Assembly (NCBI GenBank): GCA_910589485.1
Contig: CAJUSW010000001.1
Coordinates: forward strand, 340,970 to 404,969
From: an uncultured Duncaniella sp.
GTDB lineage: Bacteria; Bacteroidota; Bacteroidia; Bacteroidales; Muribaculaceae
DNA: 64,000 nt
Direction of reading: 5' to 3'
Of the stretch, positions 26,317-34,667 are shown piece by piece. The notes beneath the pieces are model-generated. The model worked only from the letters and a program-made list of their open reading frames with translations, did not search any database and had not been told where the DNA came from. How positions within the stretch are numbered: the first letter of the stretch is position 1; every line of letters starts with the position of its first letter. A program made the position numbers and the translations under genes.

Positions 26317-26889
26317 CTACTCTTCATCCATTTTTTCTTCCTCATCGTCAGTAGGGACGATGAATATGGAGAAGTTGACCGATCCGTAGGCACGGTGCTG
26401 GTCGAAATAAGGCAGATCCGAGAAATTATAAGCCTTGGAATGTTCCATTATGAACACGCTTCCGGGCTTCAACATTCCGCTCGATATCACGGCTCCGGGA
26501 ATGTCGCCGAATCCCGGCATATCGTAGGGAGGATCGGCAAACACTATGTCGAACGGCTGGGCCGAACCCTCGCGGATATATTTCACGGCATCGGTCCTCA
26601 GCAACCTGAGGTTGCGGTCGTTAAGCTCCCTGGCCACTTTCTCGATGAAACGGCCCTGTATGGGGGATTTCTCCACCGATGTGACTGAGGCCGCGCCACG
26701 TGACAGGAACTCAAACGACACGGCCCCTGTCCCGGCAAACAGGTCGAGGCACCGCGCGCCTTCTATATCCGTCAGATTCTCTATCACATTGAATATATTC
26801 TCACGGGCAAAGTCGGTTGTGGGACGCGCCGTGATATTTGTAGGGACATTAAAACGTCGCCTGCCATATTTTCCTCGGATTATCCTCAT
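26317..26889 (-). CDS. rsmD: 16S rRNA (guanine966-N2)-methyltransferase
   Basis: 190-residue SAM-dependent methyltransferase modifying G966 of 16S rRNA. RIIRGKYGRRRFNVP and RPTTDFARENIFNVI at the N-terminus, motif I CLDLFAGTGAVSFEFLSRGA, EKSPIQGRFIEKVA and the catalytic DPPY in DIVFADPPYDMPGF are all present. The C-terminal tail is acidic (DDEEEKMDEE). It follows the DUF3822 gene on the same strand with a 62-base gap, an arrangement common in Bacteroidota. Confidence 0.95.
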   Translation of the reverse strand: MRIIRGKYGRRRFNVPTNITARPTTDFARENIFNVIENLTDIEGARCLDLFAGTGAVSFEFLSRGAASVTSVEKSPIQGRFIEKVARELNDRNLRLLRTDAVKYIREGSAQPFDIVFADPPYDMPGFGDIPGAVISSGMLKPGSVFIMEHSKAYNFSDLPYFDQHRAYGSVNFSIFIVPTDDEEEKMDEE

Positions 26890-26951
26890 GATTTAGAGTT
26901 TTTTAGAGTGTGTCCAAGAGTGTGTCCGGAAATATCGGCACTCTCTTTGTA

Positions 26952-27773
26952 TTATTCGCATAGAGGGGCCACCACCATGTCGAAAGGAGCCTTCATGGCC
27001 TCCTTTCCGGCCCTGAACATCTGGGGAGGGAATATCGCCGGCATCACACGCGAGATATAGGTGCGCAACACCGGAGCGACCTCCTCACGCAACTGCTGAT
27101 CGCCGGCAAGCAACAATTCGTCGCCGTAAGGATCCAGCCCGTGTAGCGAACGCGAGGCAAGAATGTAGTACACGGCATCCATGGGAGCACGGAACGTGAA
27201 CGTGTTTGCCTGAAGCATGCTGTTGCCGTCGAGCACCACTATATCCATCGCCGACTGGCGGAAATTGCATATCATGCGTCGGGAATTACCCCTGCCCGGC
27301 TTGGACGAGAAATATCGCGTGAGCGGAAGTATGTGGGGCATCACAGTGGCTCCTACGAATGTACGGTGTAGAAATCCGCTCAGATCACGGTCAATGCCGT
27401 AGACCACGACAGCATTTCGCGTGGAGGTGTCGCACAGCTCTACCGTGCCGTCATATCCCGGATGCATAGTCATGAACATCTCCCTGGCGTCAGCCTCACC
27501 GGTCGACGCCGGTATCATCATGTAGTCGAGCGTGTCAACGAGAATGTGGACTTTGCGGAATTCACACAGCATCAGCGGATTGTCATACACGACCTCCTCA
27601 AGTGTCTTCAACAACGATGCGGGCGATGACACGGCAAACGACCGGTACACAAGCGAATTGTCGGAAACCACCGAATATACAGCCACGTCAACCCGGCCGG
27701 CGCTCACGCGCACCAGCATGTCACATATCGCCGTATCGGCGACCATATCTTTATCAAGCTTTCCCTCAAGCAT
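26952..27773 (-). CDS. DUF3822-family protein
   Basis: 273-residue cytoplasmic protein of the Bacteroidota-specific DUF3822 family, whose members have an actin/ASKHA-like look in two halves. Visible features are LEEVVYDNPLMLCEFRKVHILVDTLDYMMIP, VYGIDRDLSGFLHRTF and MDIVVLDGNSMLQANTFTFRAPMDAVYYIL near the middle. There is no signal peptide and no membrane helix. It is usually found next to rsmD, as here, but its role is unknown. A full promoter precedes it. Confidence 0.88.
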   Translation of the reverse strand: MLEGKLDKDMVADTAICDMLVRVSAGRVDVAVYSVVSDNSLVYRSFAVSSPASLLKTLEEVVYDNPLMLCEFRKVHILVDTLDYMMIPASTGEADAREMFMTMHPGYDGTVELCDTSTRNAVVVYGIDRDLSGFLHRTFVGATVMPHILPLTRYFSSKPGRGNSRRMICNFRQSAMDIVVLDGNSMLQANTFTFRAPMDAVYYILASRSLHGLDPYGDELLLAGDQQLREEVAPVLRTYISRVMPAIFPPQMFRAGKEAMKAPFDMVVAPLCE

Positions 27774-27792
27774 CTGCTATTCTTTTCTTATG

Positions 27793-27823
27793 CAAAGATA
27801 ATCTTTTGTCGCCTAATAACAAA
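27793..27823 (-). promoter_or_regulatory. Promoter of the DUF3822-rsmD operon
   Basis: Minus strand: TTTG at 27823-27820, a 19-base spacer, then TATCTTTG at 27800-27793. Transcription should start about 12 bases before the ATG at 27773. Confidence 0.8.
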
Positions 27824-27928
27824 ATTCCGCCCTCCATTACATCCACGTTGACCGCATCTTTCTTATTTCTCCCCCACGCAATAATTAAGCTCTTTTTCAG
27901 TTTATATAATGAATAACCCCATCCGAGA

Positions 27929-29110
27929 ATGTACAAGCATATAAAACCGATCCTTATCTGTGCCTCGCTCCTCTACCCGGCACTCACGGCTACAGCGCAG
28001 AGCAAGGAGGACTTCAATCCCATCACTACAGGCGTCACCTCGCTCGGTATCGCACCCGATGCTCGAGGTGCATCCATGGGCGACCTCGGAGCGGCTACTG
28101 ATCCCGACGCCAACTCACAATTCTGGAATCCATCGAAATATGCCTTCGCTTACAGCCAGGGAGGTGTGTCGCTGAGCTATACTCCATGGTTGCGCAAGCT
28201 CGTCAACGACATTTTCCTCGCCAACCTGTCGGGCTACATGAAAATCGGCTCGGACGATAATCAGGCTGTATCGGCATCGCTCAGATACTTCTCTTTGGGC
28301 GAAGTGGTGACCTCGCCGGCGGGGCAGACCGGATCGCAGACCATCAACCCCTATGAGATGGCCTTTGACCTCGGATATTCCCGCAAGCTATCCGAGAAAT
28401 TCTCAATGGGCATAGTGTTCAGGTACATATACTCCGATCTCGGATTCGGAGGTTCGGAGACCGAACAGTCCACCGGAGCATCGGCTTTCTCGGCCGACAT
28501 CTCGGGCTACTACACCACCTACCCCATCATAGGCCGTAACGAGTGCCAGTGGTCGTGGGGTTGGGATATCTCCAATATCGGCACCAAGGTCAACTATAAC
28601 CACGGCGCCGATCCGGCATTTCTCCCCACCAATCTCCGCCTGGGCACATCGTTCACCTTCCCGCTGGCCGATTACCACAACCTGTCCCTCAACCTCGACA
28701 TGAACAAGCTCCTGGTTCCGGCCATGCCCCGCCTCTCCGACTACGAGGATGAAGCCCAGTGGGCCGTCGATTATTCCGACTGGCAGAACATGTCGTCGAT
28801 CACCGGCATATTCAAATCATTCTCCGACGCCCCCGGAGGCTTCAAGGAGGAGCTTCGCGAAATATCATGGTCGCTCGGAGCCGAATACAACTACAATCAG
28901 CAGTTCTTCCTGCGTGGCGGATACTTCTACCAGCACCCGTCGAAGGGCAATCTACAATACTTCGGCATAGGAGCCGGATTTGCCCTTAATGTGCTCAGGC
29001 TCGATGCCTCCTACATGCTCGCCACGGCACAGACCTCTCCGCTCGATCAAACTCTCCGCTTCACTCTCACGTTCGATATGGACGGACTCAAAGAAATTTT
29101 TGGCAGATAA
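27929..29110 (+). CDS. porV: Type IX secretion outer-membrane shuttle protein PorV
   Basis: 393-residue outer-membrane beta-barrel of the FadL-like PorV/LptO family. It receives T9SS cargo from the translocon and passes it to PorU. It has a signal peptide ending LTATAQ, then the PorV signature GVTSLGIAPDARGASMGDLGAA and DANSQFWNPSKYAF, alternating barrel strands throughout, and a C-terminal block EYNYNQQFFLRGGYFYQHPSKGN. The next gene, ispF, starts four bases after its stop. Together with porU (15169-18549) it shows that the organism has a type IX system. Confidence 0.94.
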   Translation: MYKHIKPILICASLLYPALTATAQSKEDFNPITTGVTSLGIAPDARGASMGDLGAATDPDANSQFWNPSKYAFAYSQGGVSLSYTPWLRKLVNDIFLANLSGYMKIGSDDNQAVSASLRYFSLGEVVTSPAGQTGSQTINPYEMAFDLGYSRKLSEKFSMGIVFRYIYSDLGFGGSETEQSTGASAFSADISGYYTTYPIIGRNECQWSWGWDISNIGTKVNYNHGADPAFLPTNLRLGTSFTFPLADYHNLSLNLDMNKLLVPAMPRLSDYEDEAQWAVDYSDWQNMSSITGIFKSFSDAPGGFKEELREISWSLGAEYNYNQQFFLRGGYFYQHPSKGNLQYFGIGAGFALNVLRLDASYMLATAQTSPLDQTLRFTLTFDMDGLKEIFGR

Positions 29111-29114
29111 ATTT

Positions 29115-29582
29115 ATGAGAATAGGACAAGGATACGACGTACACCGCCTCGTTGAGGGGCGTGATCTGATACTCTGCGGGGTAAATATCCCCTATGAAAA
29201 AGGTCTGCTCGGCCATAGCGACGCCGACGTGGCCCTACATGCGCTTGCCGATGCCATACTTGGCGCGGCAGCTATGCGCGACATCGGCTATCATTTCCCC
29301 GACACCGATCCCACCTACAAGGGGGCCGATTCGCGCCGTCTGCTCCGCCGGGTGGTCGAGATAATCGGCGAAAAAGGTTTCACTATAGGCAATGTCGATG
29401 TCACAATCGTGGCCCAGCGACCGAAACTCCTCAACTACATCCCCCAGATGATCGAAAACATAGCCTCCGATCTCAACGTCCCGACCGATTGCGTATCGGT
29501 AAAAGCCACCACCACCGAGCACCTCGGCTTCACCGGCCGTGGCGAAGGCATCTCAGCCCTCGCAATCGCCACCATCAACTGA
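29115..29582 (+). CDS. ispF: 2-C-methyl-D-erythritol 2,4-cyclodiphosphate synthase
   Basis: 155-residue zinc enzyme of the MEP isoprenoid pathway. The start is the ATG at 29115; longer in-frame readings run back into porV. Metal ligands lie in GYDVHRL (Asp, His), with LLGHSDADVALHALADAILGAAAMRDIGYHFPDTDP as the core signature and the ending ATTTEHLGFTGRGEGISALAIATI. It lies four bases after porV. The restriction-modification genes begin 11 bases after its stop. Confidence 0.97.
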   Translation: MRIGQGYDVHRLVEGRDLILCGVNIPYEKGLLGHSDADVALHALADAILGAAAMRDIGYHFPDTDPTYKGADSRRLLRRVVEIIGEKGFTIGNVDVTIVAQRPKLLNYIPQMIENIASDLNVPTDCVSVKATTTEHLGFTGRGEGISALAIATIN

Positions 29583-29593
29583 CCAAGCACAAA

Positions 29594-30904
29594 ATGAAAA
29601 AAGTATCTATTCCTACTGGAACATCATATTGTGACTCTCTCCAATTTATTGAAAAAGTTCTGTATGGCAAAAAGAACAATGGCCATACAGAGGATGACTG
29701 CGTACTTGAATCATTGCTTCCATTCCGAGAACAAGCGGCCATAGTCACCCATTATATCGCTTTAGAAGAGAACGAGCCCAATAATATATATGCATCTAAA
29801 GGAAAATACTTATTGGATCTGTGGTTTAACAATATGTCGGAAAAGCTCAAAGCTCTTGACATACAATACCTTGAAAGTATAGACTTATTCAAAGAATGGT
29901 TAGTTTCATGTTTCAAAAAATCACCTTTCCTTCCTGATAATAATGCGAAAATTAAATTCATAGATCTTTTCGCTGGTATTGGTGGCTTTAGAGTTGCTAT
30001 GCAGAAATGCGGTGGTAAATGCGTGTATTCATCTGAATGGGATTATAATGCTCAGACCACATATCTGCATAACTTTGGAGAAGTTCCTTTCGGAGACATT
30101 ACATCTGACAGGAACAAAGATCTGATACCTGATAAATTCGATATTCTTTGTGCAGGATTTCCTTGTCAAGCATTTTCTATTGCTGGTTACCGCAAAGGAT
30201 TCGAAGATACCCGTGGCACTCTATTTTTTGATGTCGCTGATATCATAAAACGTAAACGACCAAAAGCTGTACTCCTTGAAAATGTAAAGAATCTGAAAAC
30301 TCATGATGGAGGTCGCACATTCAATGTCATATCGTCCACATTAGCAGAACTTGGATATAAGGTATATGCACGCGTCATGAACGCTATGGAATATGCTAAC
30401 ATCCCGCAAAATCGTGAACGAATTATAATTGTATGCTTTGATCCTAAGCAAGTTCCTGCATACGAGGATTTCTCTTTTCCTGAGAAAGTGCCTTTATCGA
30501 GCACTATTCATGATTGCATAGATTATGAAGAAGATTCCAAGAAATTATTCTACGATGATAGGATGTCCCATATAGCAGAACTAAGGGAAGCAATCACATC
30601 TAAAGACTCTATTTATCAGTGGCGCAGACAATACGTAAGAGAAAATAAGAGCCATGTATGCCCAACATTAACAGCTAACATGGGTACAGGAGGACATAAT
30701 GTTCCTTTAATTCTGACTGACAAAGGAATTCGAAAACTGTCCCCGAAAGAGTGTATTAATTTCCAAGGATATCCGTCAGAATATACATTTCCGGAATCAA
30801 TAGCGGATTCAGCTAAATATAAGCAAGCCGGAAATTCAGTTGTCGTACCTTTAATCAATAAGATATGCCAGAATATCGTTACAATAATCTCAATGAATTC
30901 TTGA
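29594..30904 (+). CDS. DNA (cytosine-5-)-methyltransferase of a type II RM system
   Basis: 436-residue C5 methyltransferase. After an unusual N-terminal extension of about 115 residues come motif I (KFIDLFAGIGGFRVAM), motif IV with catalytic Cys191 (GFPCQAFSIAG), motif VI (LLENVKNL), motif VIII (IPQNRERIIIVC), the target-recognition region (about 300-390, including YQWRRQYVRENKSHVCPTL), motif IX and motif X (KQAGNSVVVPL). The start is the ATG at 29594, just after ispF. Base composition is visibly more AT-rich, with A/T-ending codons, than ispF before and the 4Fe-4S gene after, which suggests transfer. The end overlaps the restriction gene by 40 bases. Confidence 0.95.
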   Translation: MKKVSIPTGTSYCDSLQFIEKVLYGKKNNGHTEDDCVLESLLPFREQAAIVTHYIALEENEPNNIYASKGKYLLDLWFNNMSEKLKALDIQYLESIDLFKEWLVSCFKKSPFLPDNNAKIKFIDLFAGIGGFRVAMQKCGGKCVYSSEWDYNAQTTYLHNFGEVPFGDITSDRNKDLIPDKFDILCAGFPCQAFSIAGYRKGFEDTRGTLFFDVADIIKRKRPKAVLLENVKNLKTHDGGRTFNVISSTLAELGYKVYARVMNAMEYANIPQNRERIIIVCFDPKQVPAYEDFSFPEKVPLSSTIHDCIDYEEDSKKLFYDDRMSHIAELREAITSKDSIYQWRRQYVRENKSHVCPTLTANMGTGGHNVPLILTDKGIRKLSPKECINFQGYPSEYTFPESIADSAKYKQAGNSVVVPLINKICQNIVTIISMNS

Positions 30905-32043
30905 ATGGTTGGAAAGACAACGACAAGTATTTTGAGATGTTGAGCCTTATGGCCCAACTAAGCCGTCTTTTTTCAGAAAGCGATGTCCCATATCTTGATT
31001 ATAGACTTGCTGAAAATCTGTTTTGTCGCTATTATAAGGCTATGAATGACGCAAGATCATGTACCGCTTACGATGCAAGAATATCTGGCATAGGAATAGG
31101 GATAAAAACTTTCATCCTCAACAATAATCAATCGAGAGAAAAAATTGCTGAGTTTAATAAACTAAAGCCGACTCTTGAAAGTCTTCATGGATTAGATTTA
31201 GCTCGTAAAATCGGATCCTATCGTAACGACCGCATGAGATTGGCCAATAGCACGTTCGATGTAAATGAGACCACATATCATGTGGTAGGTCGCGCTTCCG
31301 GTATGTTGAGGATATTCAATTGTCCTTATGAAGAGGTAGATATTGACAATATTTTATTGAGAAAAGAAGACGATAAAACCATAATATTCGAGGACGGCAA
31401 AAATGAATATTCTTTTACAAAAAGTAAAAGTGTACTCATGAAGCGTTTCAAGATTACGGGTAATGATTATAAAGACGTAAAAATAGAAATATTAGAGAAT
31501 CCGTTGGAACTTCTTGAAGAATTCTTTGGAAAACATAATCAAGAAATTAGTGAGGCGAAAAAACATGTTCCTGGAATAGATTATGTAATGTTGCCTCTTT
31601 ATTCCGTGCGTAAACATGAAGTAGCTCCTAAATCGGGACTCAATCAATGGAATGCAGGAGGCCGACCTCGCCACCACGATGAAGTGTATATTCCTATTCC
31701 TAAAACAATTCATAAATTGTACCCCGACTTCTTTCCTCCAAGGGATGTCGATTTTACACTTTATCTACCCGACGGAAAATCCATGTCAGCAAAAATATGT
31801 CAGGCTGACGGTAAAGCTTTGATGTCAAATCCTAACAGATCTCTCGGTGAATGGATTCTACGCAAGATCCTTAACAAGCAACCTGGCGAACTTGTAACCA
31901 TGGATGATCTAAACCGATATGGTTTTAATAGCGTATGTGTTGAGAATCTTCACACTGTCGACAATGATGGTCGAATGGAATACAGAATATCATTCGCTGA
32001 AATACCTGAATCGTATAATAATTTCATAGGAATGGATGAGTGA
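30865..32043 (+). CDS. Type II restriction endonuclease with C-terminal B3-like (NgoFVII-type) domain
   Basis: 392-residue partner of the methyltransferase, starting inside its 3' end. The C-terminal half has a block I associate with NgoFVII/EcoRII-type B3-like DNA-binding domains: GLNQWNAGGRPRHHDEVYIPIP, KLYPDFFPPRDVDFTLYLPDG, AKICQADGKALMSNPNRSLGEW. The N-terminal half has SESDVPYLDYRLAENLFCRYY and TAYDARISGIGIGIKTF; the Asp and the Lys of the latter could be nuclease residues of a PD-(D/E)xK type, but the usual Glu/Gln before the Lys is absent, so the catalytic fold is uncertain. I see no HKD phospholipase motif. Composition is AT-rich like its partner. The end overlaps the next gene by eight bases. 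Confidence 0.83.
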   Translation: MPEYRYNNLNEFLNGWKDNDKYFEMLSLMAQLSRLFSESDVPYLDYRLAENLFCRYYKAMNDARSCTAYDARISGIGIGIKTFILNNNQSREKIAEFNKLKPTLESLHGLDLARKIGSYRNDRMRLANSTFDVNETTYHVVGRASGMLRIFNCPYEEVDIDNILLRKEDDKTIIFEDGKNEYSFTKSKSVLMKRFKITGNDYKDVKIEILENPLELLEEFFGKHNQEISEAKKHVPGIDYVMLPLYSVRKHEVAPKSGLNQWNAGGRPRHHDEVYIPIPKTIHKLYPDFFPPRDVDFTLYLPDGKSMSAKICQADGKALMSNPNRSLGEWILRKILNKQPGELVTMDDLNRYGFNSVCVENLHTVDNDGRMEYRISFAEIPESYNNFIGMDE

Positions 32044-33001
32044 TATCACTGGTAAAATATTGCGCGTGTCACGCATCGTGATTGGTATTGCGGTGTGGGC
32101 GGTGGCGACTTGGATACTTGTCAGCTACGGAATGACCTTTCCGGTGGTGGCAAGATGGATCGAGAAGATCCAATTTCTTCAGGCAGCCATGGCCTTCTCC
32201 ATATCCACTGTGGTGGTATGGCTCATAGCCACCCTCGTGTTCGGTCGCATATATTGCTCCGTAGCATGTCCGTTAGGAGTATTCCAGGACATATGCGCCC
32301 GTCTCCCGCGGTTGGGACGCTATCCGTCGCGACGCAACTATCACTACAGCCCACCACTCACCCGATGGCGCAACATGAGCCTCGCATGTGTGGTGGCCTC
32401 AATATTTCTCGGGATCACTGTAGCCTCCACTTTCCTCGATCCATGGAGCATCTACAGCAGGGCATGCGACAATCTGCTCAAACCATTGTGGGGCTACATC
32501 CTCAATCTATTCTCCGATCCCGCTGTCAAGATCACCACTGCTTCAGTCATAGGCATATCGGTATCGGCAGTGTCAATGATACTGATCGGATGGGTAGCCG
32601 CCCGCAACGGACGCACATTCTGCAACTCACTCTGTCCGGTAGGCACCACACTGGGTTACGTTTCCCGATATGCCATATACCACATAGACATCAACACCGA
32701 CAAGTGCACCCAATGCCGCAAGTGTGAGCACGTGTGCAAGGCATCGTGCATCGATCTAACGTCCCACGTGGTGGACTCCTCGAGATGCGTCGACTGTTTC
32801 GACTGCCTCACCGTGTGCGAGGATGACGCCATACACTACACTTGGTCGCGCCACAGTCTCTCCACTCCGCTGATGATGAAAGTGGACAATCCGTTCAAGC
32901 CCAACAACCGCCGATACAAACTCGGAGGCTACACCGGATGCAACCAATGCTCTGACAGCCCGGCAAGAAACTCGTCGGACACCCGAAAACCGAAACAATA
33001 A
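32036..33001 (+). CDS. NapH-like 4Fe-4S ferredoxin-type membrane protein
   Basis: 321-residue inner-membrane electron-transfer protein. Helices lie near 10-30, 42-68, 110-130 and 165-190. Two CxxxCP motifs follow membrane spans (YCSVACPLGVFQDI; FCNSLCPVGTTLGY), then two 4Fe-4S clusters, CTQCRKCEHVCKASC and CVDCFDCLTVCEDDA. A further CNQC lies near the C-terminus. This is the NapH/MauN/YccM group that passes electrons across the membrane; the partner is not in the window. Its first codons overlap the restriction gene, so the original upstream context was probably changed when the RM genes arrived. Confidence 0.9.
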   Translation: MSDITGKILRVSRIVIGIAVWAVATWILVSYGMTFPVVARWIEKIQFLQAAMAFSISTVVVWLIATLVFGRIYCSVACPLGVFQDICARLPRLGRYPSRRNYHYSPPLTRWRNMSLACVVASIFLGITVASTFLDPWSIYSRACDNLLKPLWGYILNLFSDPAVKITTASVIGISVSAVSMILIGWVAARNGRTFCNSLCPVGTTLGYVSRYAIYHIDINTDKCTQCRKCEHVCKASCIDLTSHVVDSSRCVDCFDCLTVCEDDAIHYTWSRHSLSTPLMMKVDNPFKPNNRRYKLGGYTGCNQCSDSPARNSSDTRKPKQ

Positions 33002-33017
33002 TCACAAGATACACAGA

Positions 33018-33812
33018 ATGAGACAATATCTCGACCTGCTCAACAGAATAATGACCGAGGGAGTGGACCGTGGCGACCGCACGGGCACAGGCACACGCAG
33101 TGTGTTTGGCCATCAAATGCGGTTTGACCTGAGCGAAGGATTCCCCCTCCTCACCACCAAGAAACTCCATCTCAAATCCATCATCTACGAACTCCTCTGG
33201 TTCCTGAAAGGGGACACCAATGTGAAGTATCTTCAGGACAACGGAGTGAGGATATGGAATGAATGGGCTCGCCCCGACGGAGATCTCGGCCACATCTACG
33301 GCTACCAATGGCGGTCGTGGCCCGACTACAACGGCGGTCACATCGACCAGATCAAGGAGGTGATCGAGACCATAAAGAACAATCCAGAGTCGCGCCGCAT
33401 CATCGTGAGCGCCTGGAACGTAGCCGACATCCCCGGCATGGCACTCCCTCCGTGCCACATATTGTTCCAGTTCTACGTGGCCGACGGCCGTCTATCGCTC
33501 ATGCTCTATCAGCGTAGCGCCGACTGTTTCCTCGGCGTGCCGTTCAACATCGCCTCCTATGCCCTCCTGCTTATGATGGTTGCTCAGGTGACGGGCCTGA
33601 AGCCGGGAGAATTCATCCACACCCTCGGCGACACCCATATCTATCACAACCACTTCGACCAGGTAAAGCTACAACTGGAACGTGAACCGCGTCCATTACC
33701 CGTAATGAAGATCAATCCCGAAGTCAAGGACATATTTGATTTCAAATACGAGGACTTCACCCTCGAGGACTACAATCCCCATCCCCACATCAAAGGCACC
33801 GTAGCAGTATGA
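33018..33812 (+). CDS. thyA: Thymidylate synthase
   Basis: 264-residue enzyme methylating dUMP to dTMP with methylenetetrahydrofolate; the length equals that of E. coli ThyA. It has MRQYLDLLNRIMTEG, DRTGTGTRSVFGHQMRFDLSEGFPLLTTKK, the catalytic Cys146 in ALPPCHILFQFYV, RSADCFLGVPFNIASYALL and HIYHNHFDQ. It is 16 bases after the ferredoxin gene and overlaps folA by ATGA. The dihydrofolate it produces is recycled by the next gene. Confidence 0.98.
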   Translation: MRQYLDLLNRIMTEGVDRGDRTGTGTRSVFGHQMRFDLSEGFPLLTTKKLHLKSIIYELLWFLKGDTNVKYLQDNGVRIWNEWARPDGDLGHIYGYQWRSWPDYNGGHIDQIKEVIETIKNNPESRRIIVSAWNVADIPGMALPPCHILFQFYVADGRLSLMLYQRSADCFLGVPFNIASYALLLMMVAQVTGLKPGEFIHTLGDTHIYHNHFDQVKLQLEREPRPLPVMKINPEVKDIFDFKYEDFTLEDYNPHPHIKGTVAV

Positions 33813-34300
33813 TAGCAATAATCGTAGCCGCCACGCGCGACATGGCCATAGGCAATCACGGAGATCTGCTCTACCACATCTCCGACGATCTGAAACGCTT
33901 CAAGGCCCTCACCATGGGTTGCCCCATCATCATGGGGCGCCGCACATTCGAGTCCTTCCCCAAAGGAGCCCTTCCGGGCCGACGCAACATCGTGGTGACC
34001 CGCAACCCCGATTACTCCGCTCCGGGCATAGAAACCGCCCCCTCGCTCGACGAGGCCGTGGCCATGTGCGCAGACGCCGGGAAAGTGTACATCATAGGCG
34101 GAAGCGAGATCTACCGTCAGGCCATCCCCATGGCCGACCGTATCGAGCTCACCCTCATCGATGCCCTCCACCCCGAGGCCGACACGCGCCTGGAGGGGAT
34201 CGACCTTGAATCACTGGGCGTTGATGCCTCAGAATTCGATCACACCGATCCGAAAACCGGAGTTAAATACAGCTTCCTCACCATCGACCTGCACCGCTGA
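33809..34300 (+). CDS. folA: Dihydrofolate reductase
   Basis: 163-residue NADPH-dependent reductase regenerating tetrahydrofolate. Family features are IIVAATRDMAIGNHGDLLYHISDDLKRFK with the conserved acidic residue in the first helix, IIMGRRTFESFP, LPGRRNIVVTRNPDY and VYIIGGSEIYRQAIPMADRIELT. It overlaps thyA by four bases, the common thyA-folA pairing. Confidence 0.97.
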   Translation: MIAIIVAATRDMAIGNHGDLLYHISDDLKRFKALTMGCPIIMGRRTFESFPKGALPGRRNIVVTRNPDYSAPGIETAPSLDEAVAMCADAGKVYIIGGSEIYRQAIPMADRIELTLIDALHPEADTRLEGIDLESLGVDASEFDHTDPKTGVKYSFLTIDLHR

Positions 34301-34337
34301 CCAATGCCCTCAGTATCCTCTGATAAGGATTAGCCGA

Positions 34338-34407
34338 GATTAGGTTGCTAAAATTTGGTTATTTGGCAATTATAACTTAAATTTGACACCAAATTCCTAA
34401 CCTAATC
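34338..34407 (+). promoter_or_regulatory. Promoter of the agu operon, framed by an inverted repeat
   Basis: TTTG at 34354-34357, a 20-base spacer and TAAATTTG at 34378-34385 form a full Bacteroidota promoter for the genes starting at 34425. GATTAGGTT (34338-34346) plus AATTTGG (34352-34358) pair with CCAAATT (34389-34395) plus AACCTAATC (34399-34407). The left arm covers the -33 box and the right arm lies at or just after the start of transcription, a layout expected of an operator or a leader hairpin. Confidence 0.65.
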
Positions 34408-34424
34408 CTGAAAAATTATAATTT

Positions 34425-34667
34425 ATGGAGGAACACATTACTGATTTTTTTAATAATCTGCTTCAAGAATACGGGAGTATCGACATTGCTGAGGCGGAGT
34501 TTAAAAAACAGTTGCACGAGGACAGCTCGCTACGAGAATCTTACCGCGAGTGGTGCCATGAAGTAGGAAGCAGCGAAAAACGCGGATTTCTTGATTATTG
34601 CGAAGAATATCTCGAATCTCAGGAATCCATTTGGGACAATCTGAAAGATGAATACGAAGACGAATGA
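34425..34667 (+). CDS. Small acidic protein of unknown function
   Basis: 80-residue soluble, mostly helical and strongly acidic protein; I do not recognise a family. Visible features are the EFKKQLHEDSSLRESYREWC helix, two Cys residues and a C-terminal run of Asp/Glu (LKDEYEDE). It begins 18 bases after the operator-like repeat, and its last 20 bases overlap the start of aguA in another frame, so it is the first gene of the putrescine operon and may be translationally coupled to it. A regulatory or accessory role for the deiminase is possible but unsupported. Confidence 0.7.
   Translation: MEEHITDFFNNLLQEYGSIDIAEAEFKKQLHEDSSLRESYREWCHEVGSSEKRGFLDYCEEYLESQESIWDNLKDEYEDE

Noticed and set aside
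34338..34407. Inverted repeat as a folA terminator
   Set aside because: There is no T run, the stem is interrupted and AT-rich, and it coincides with a full promoter, so an operator or leader role is more likely.
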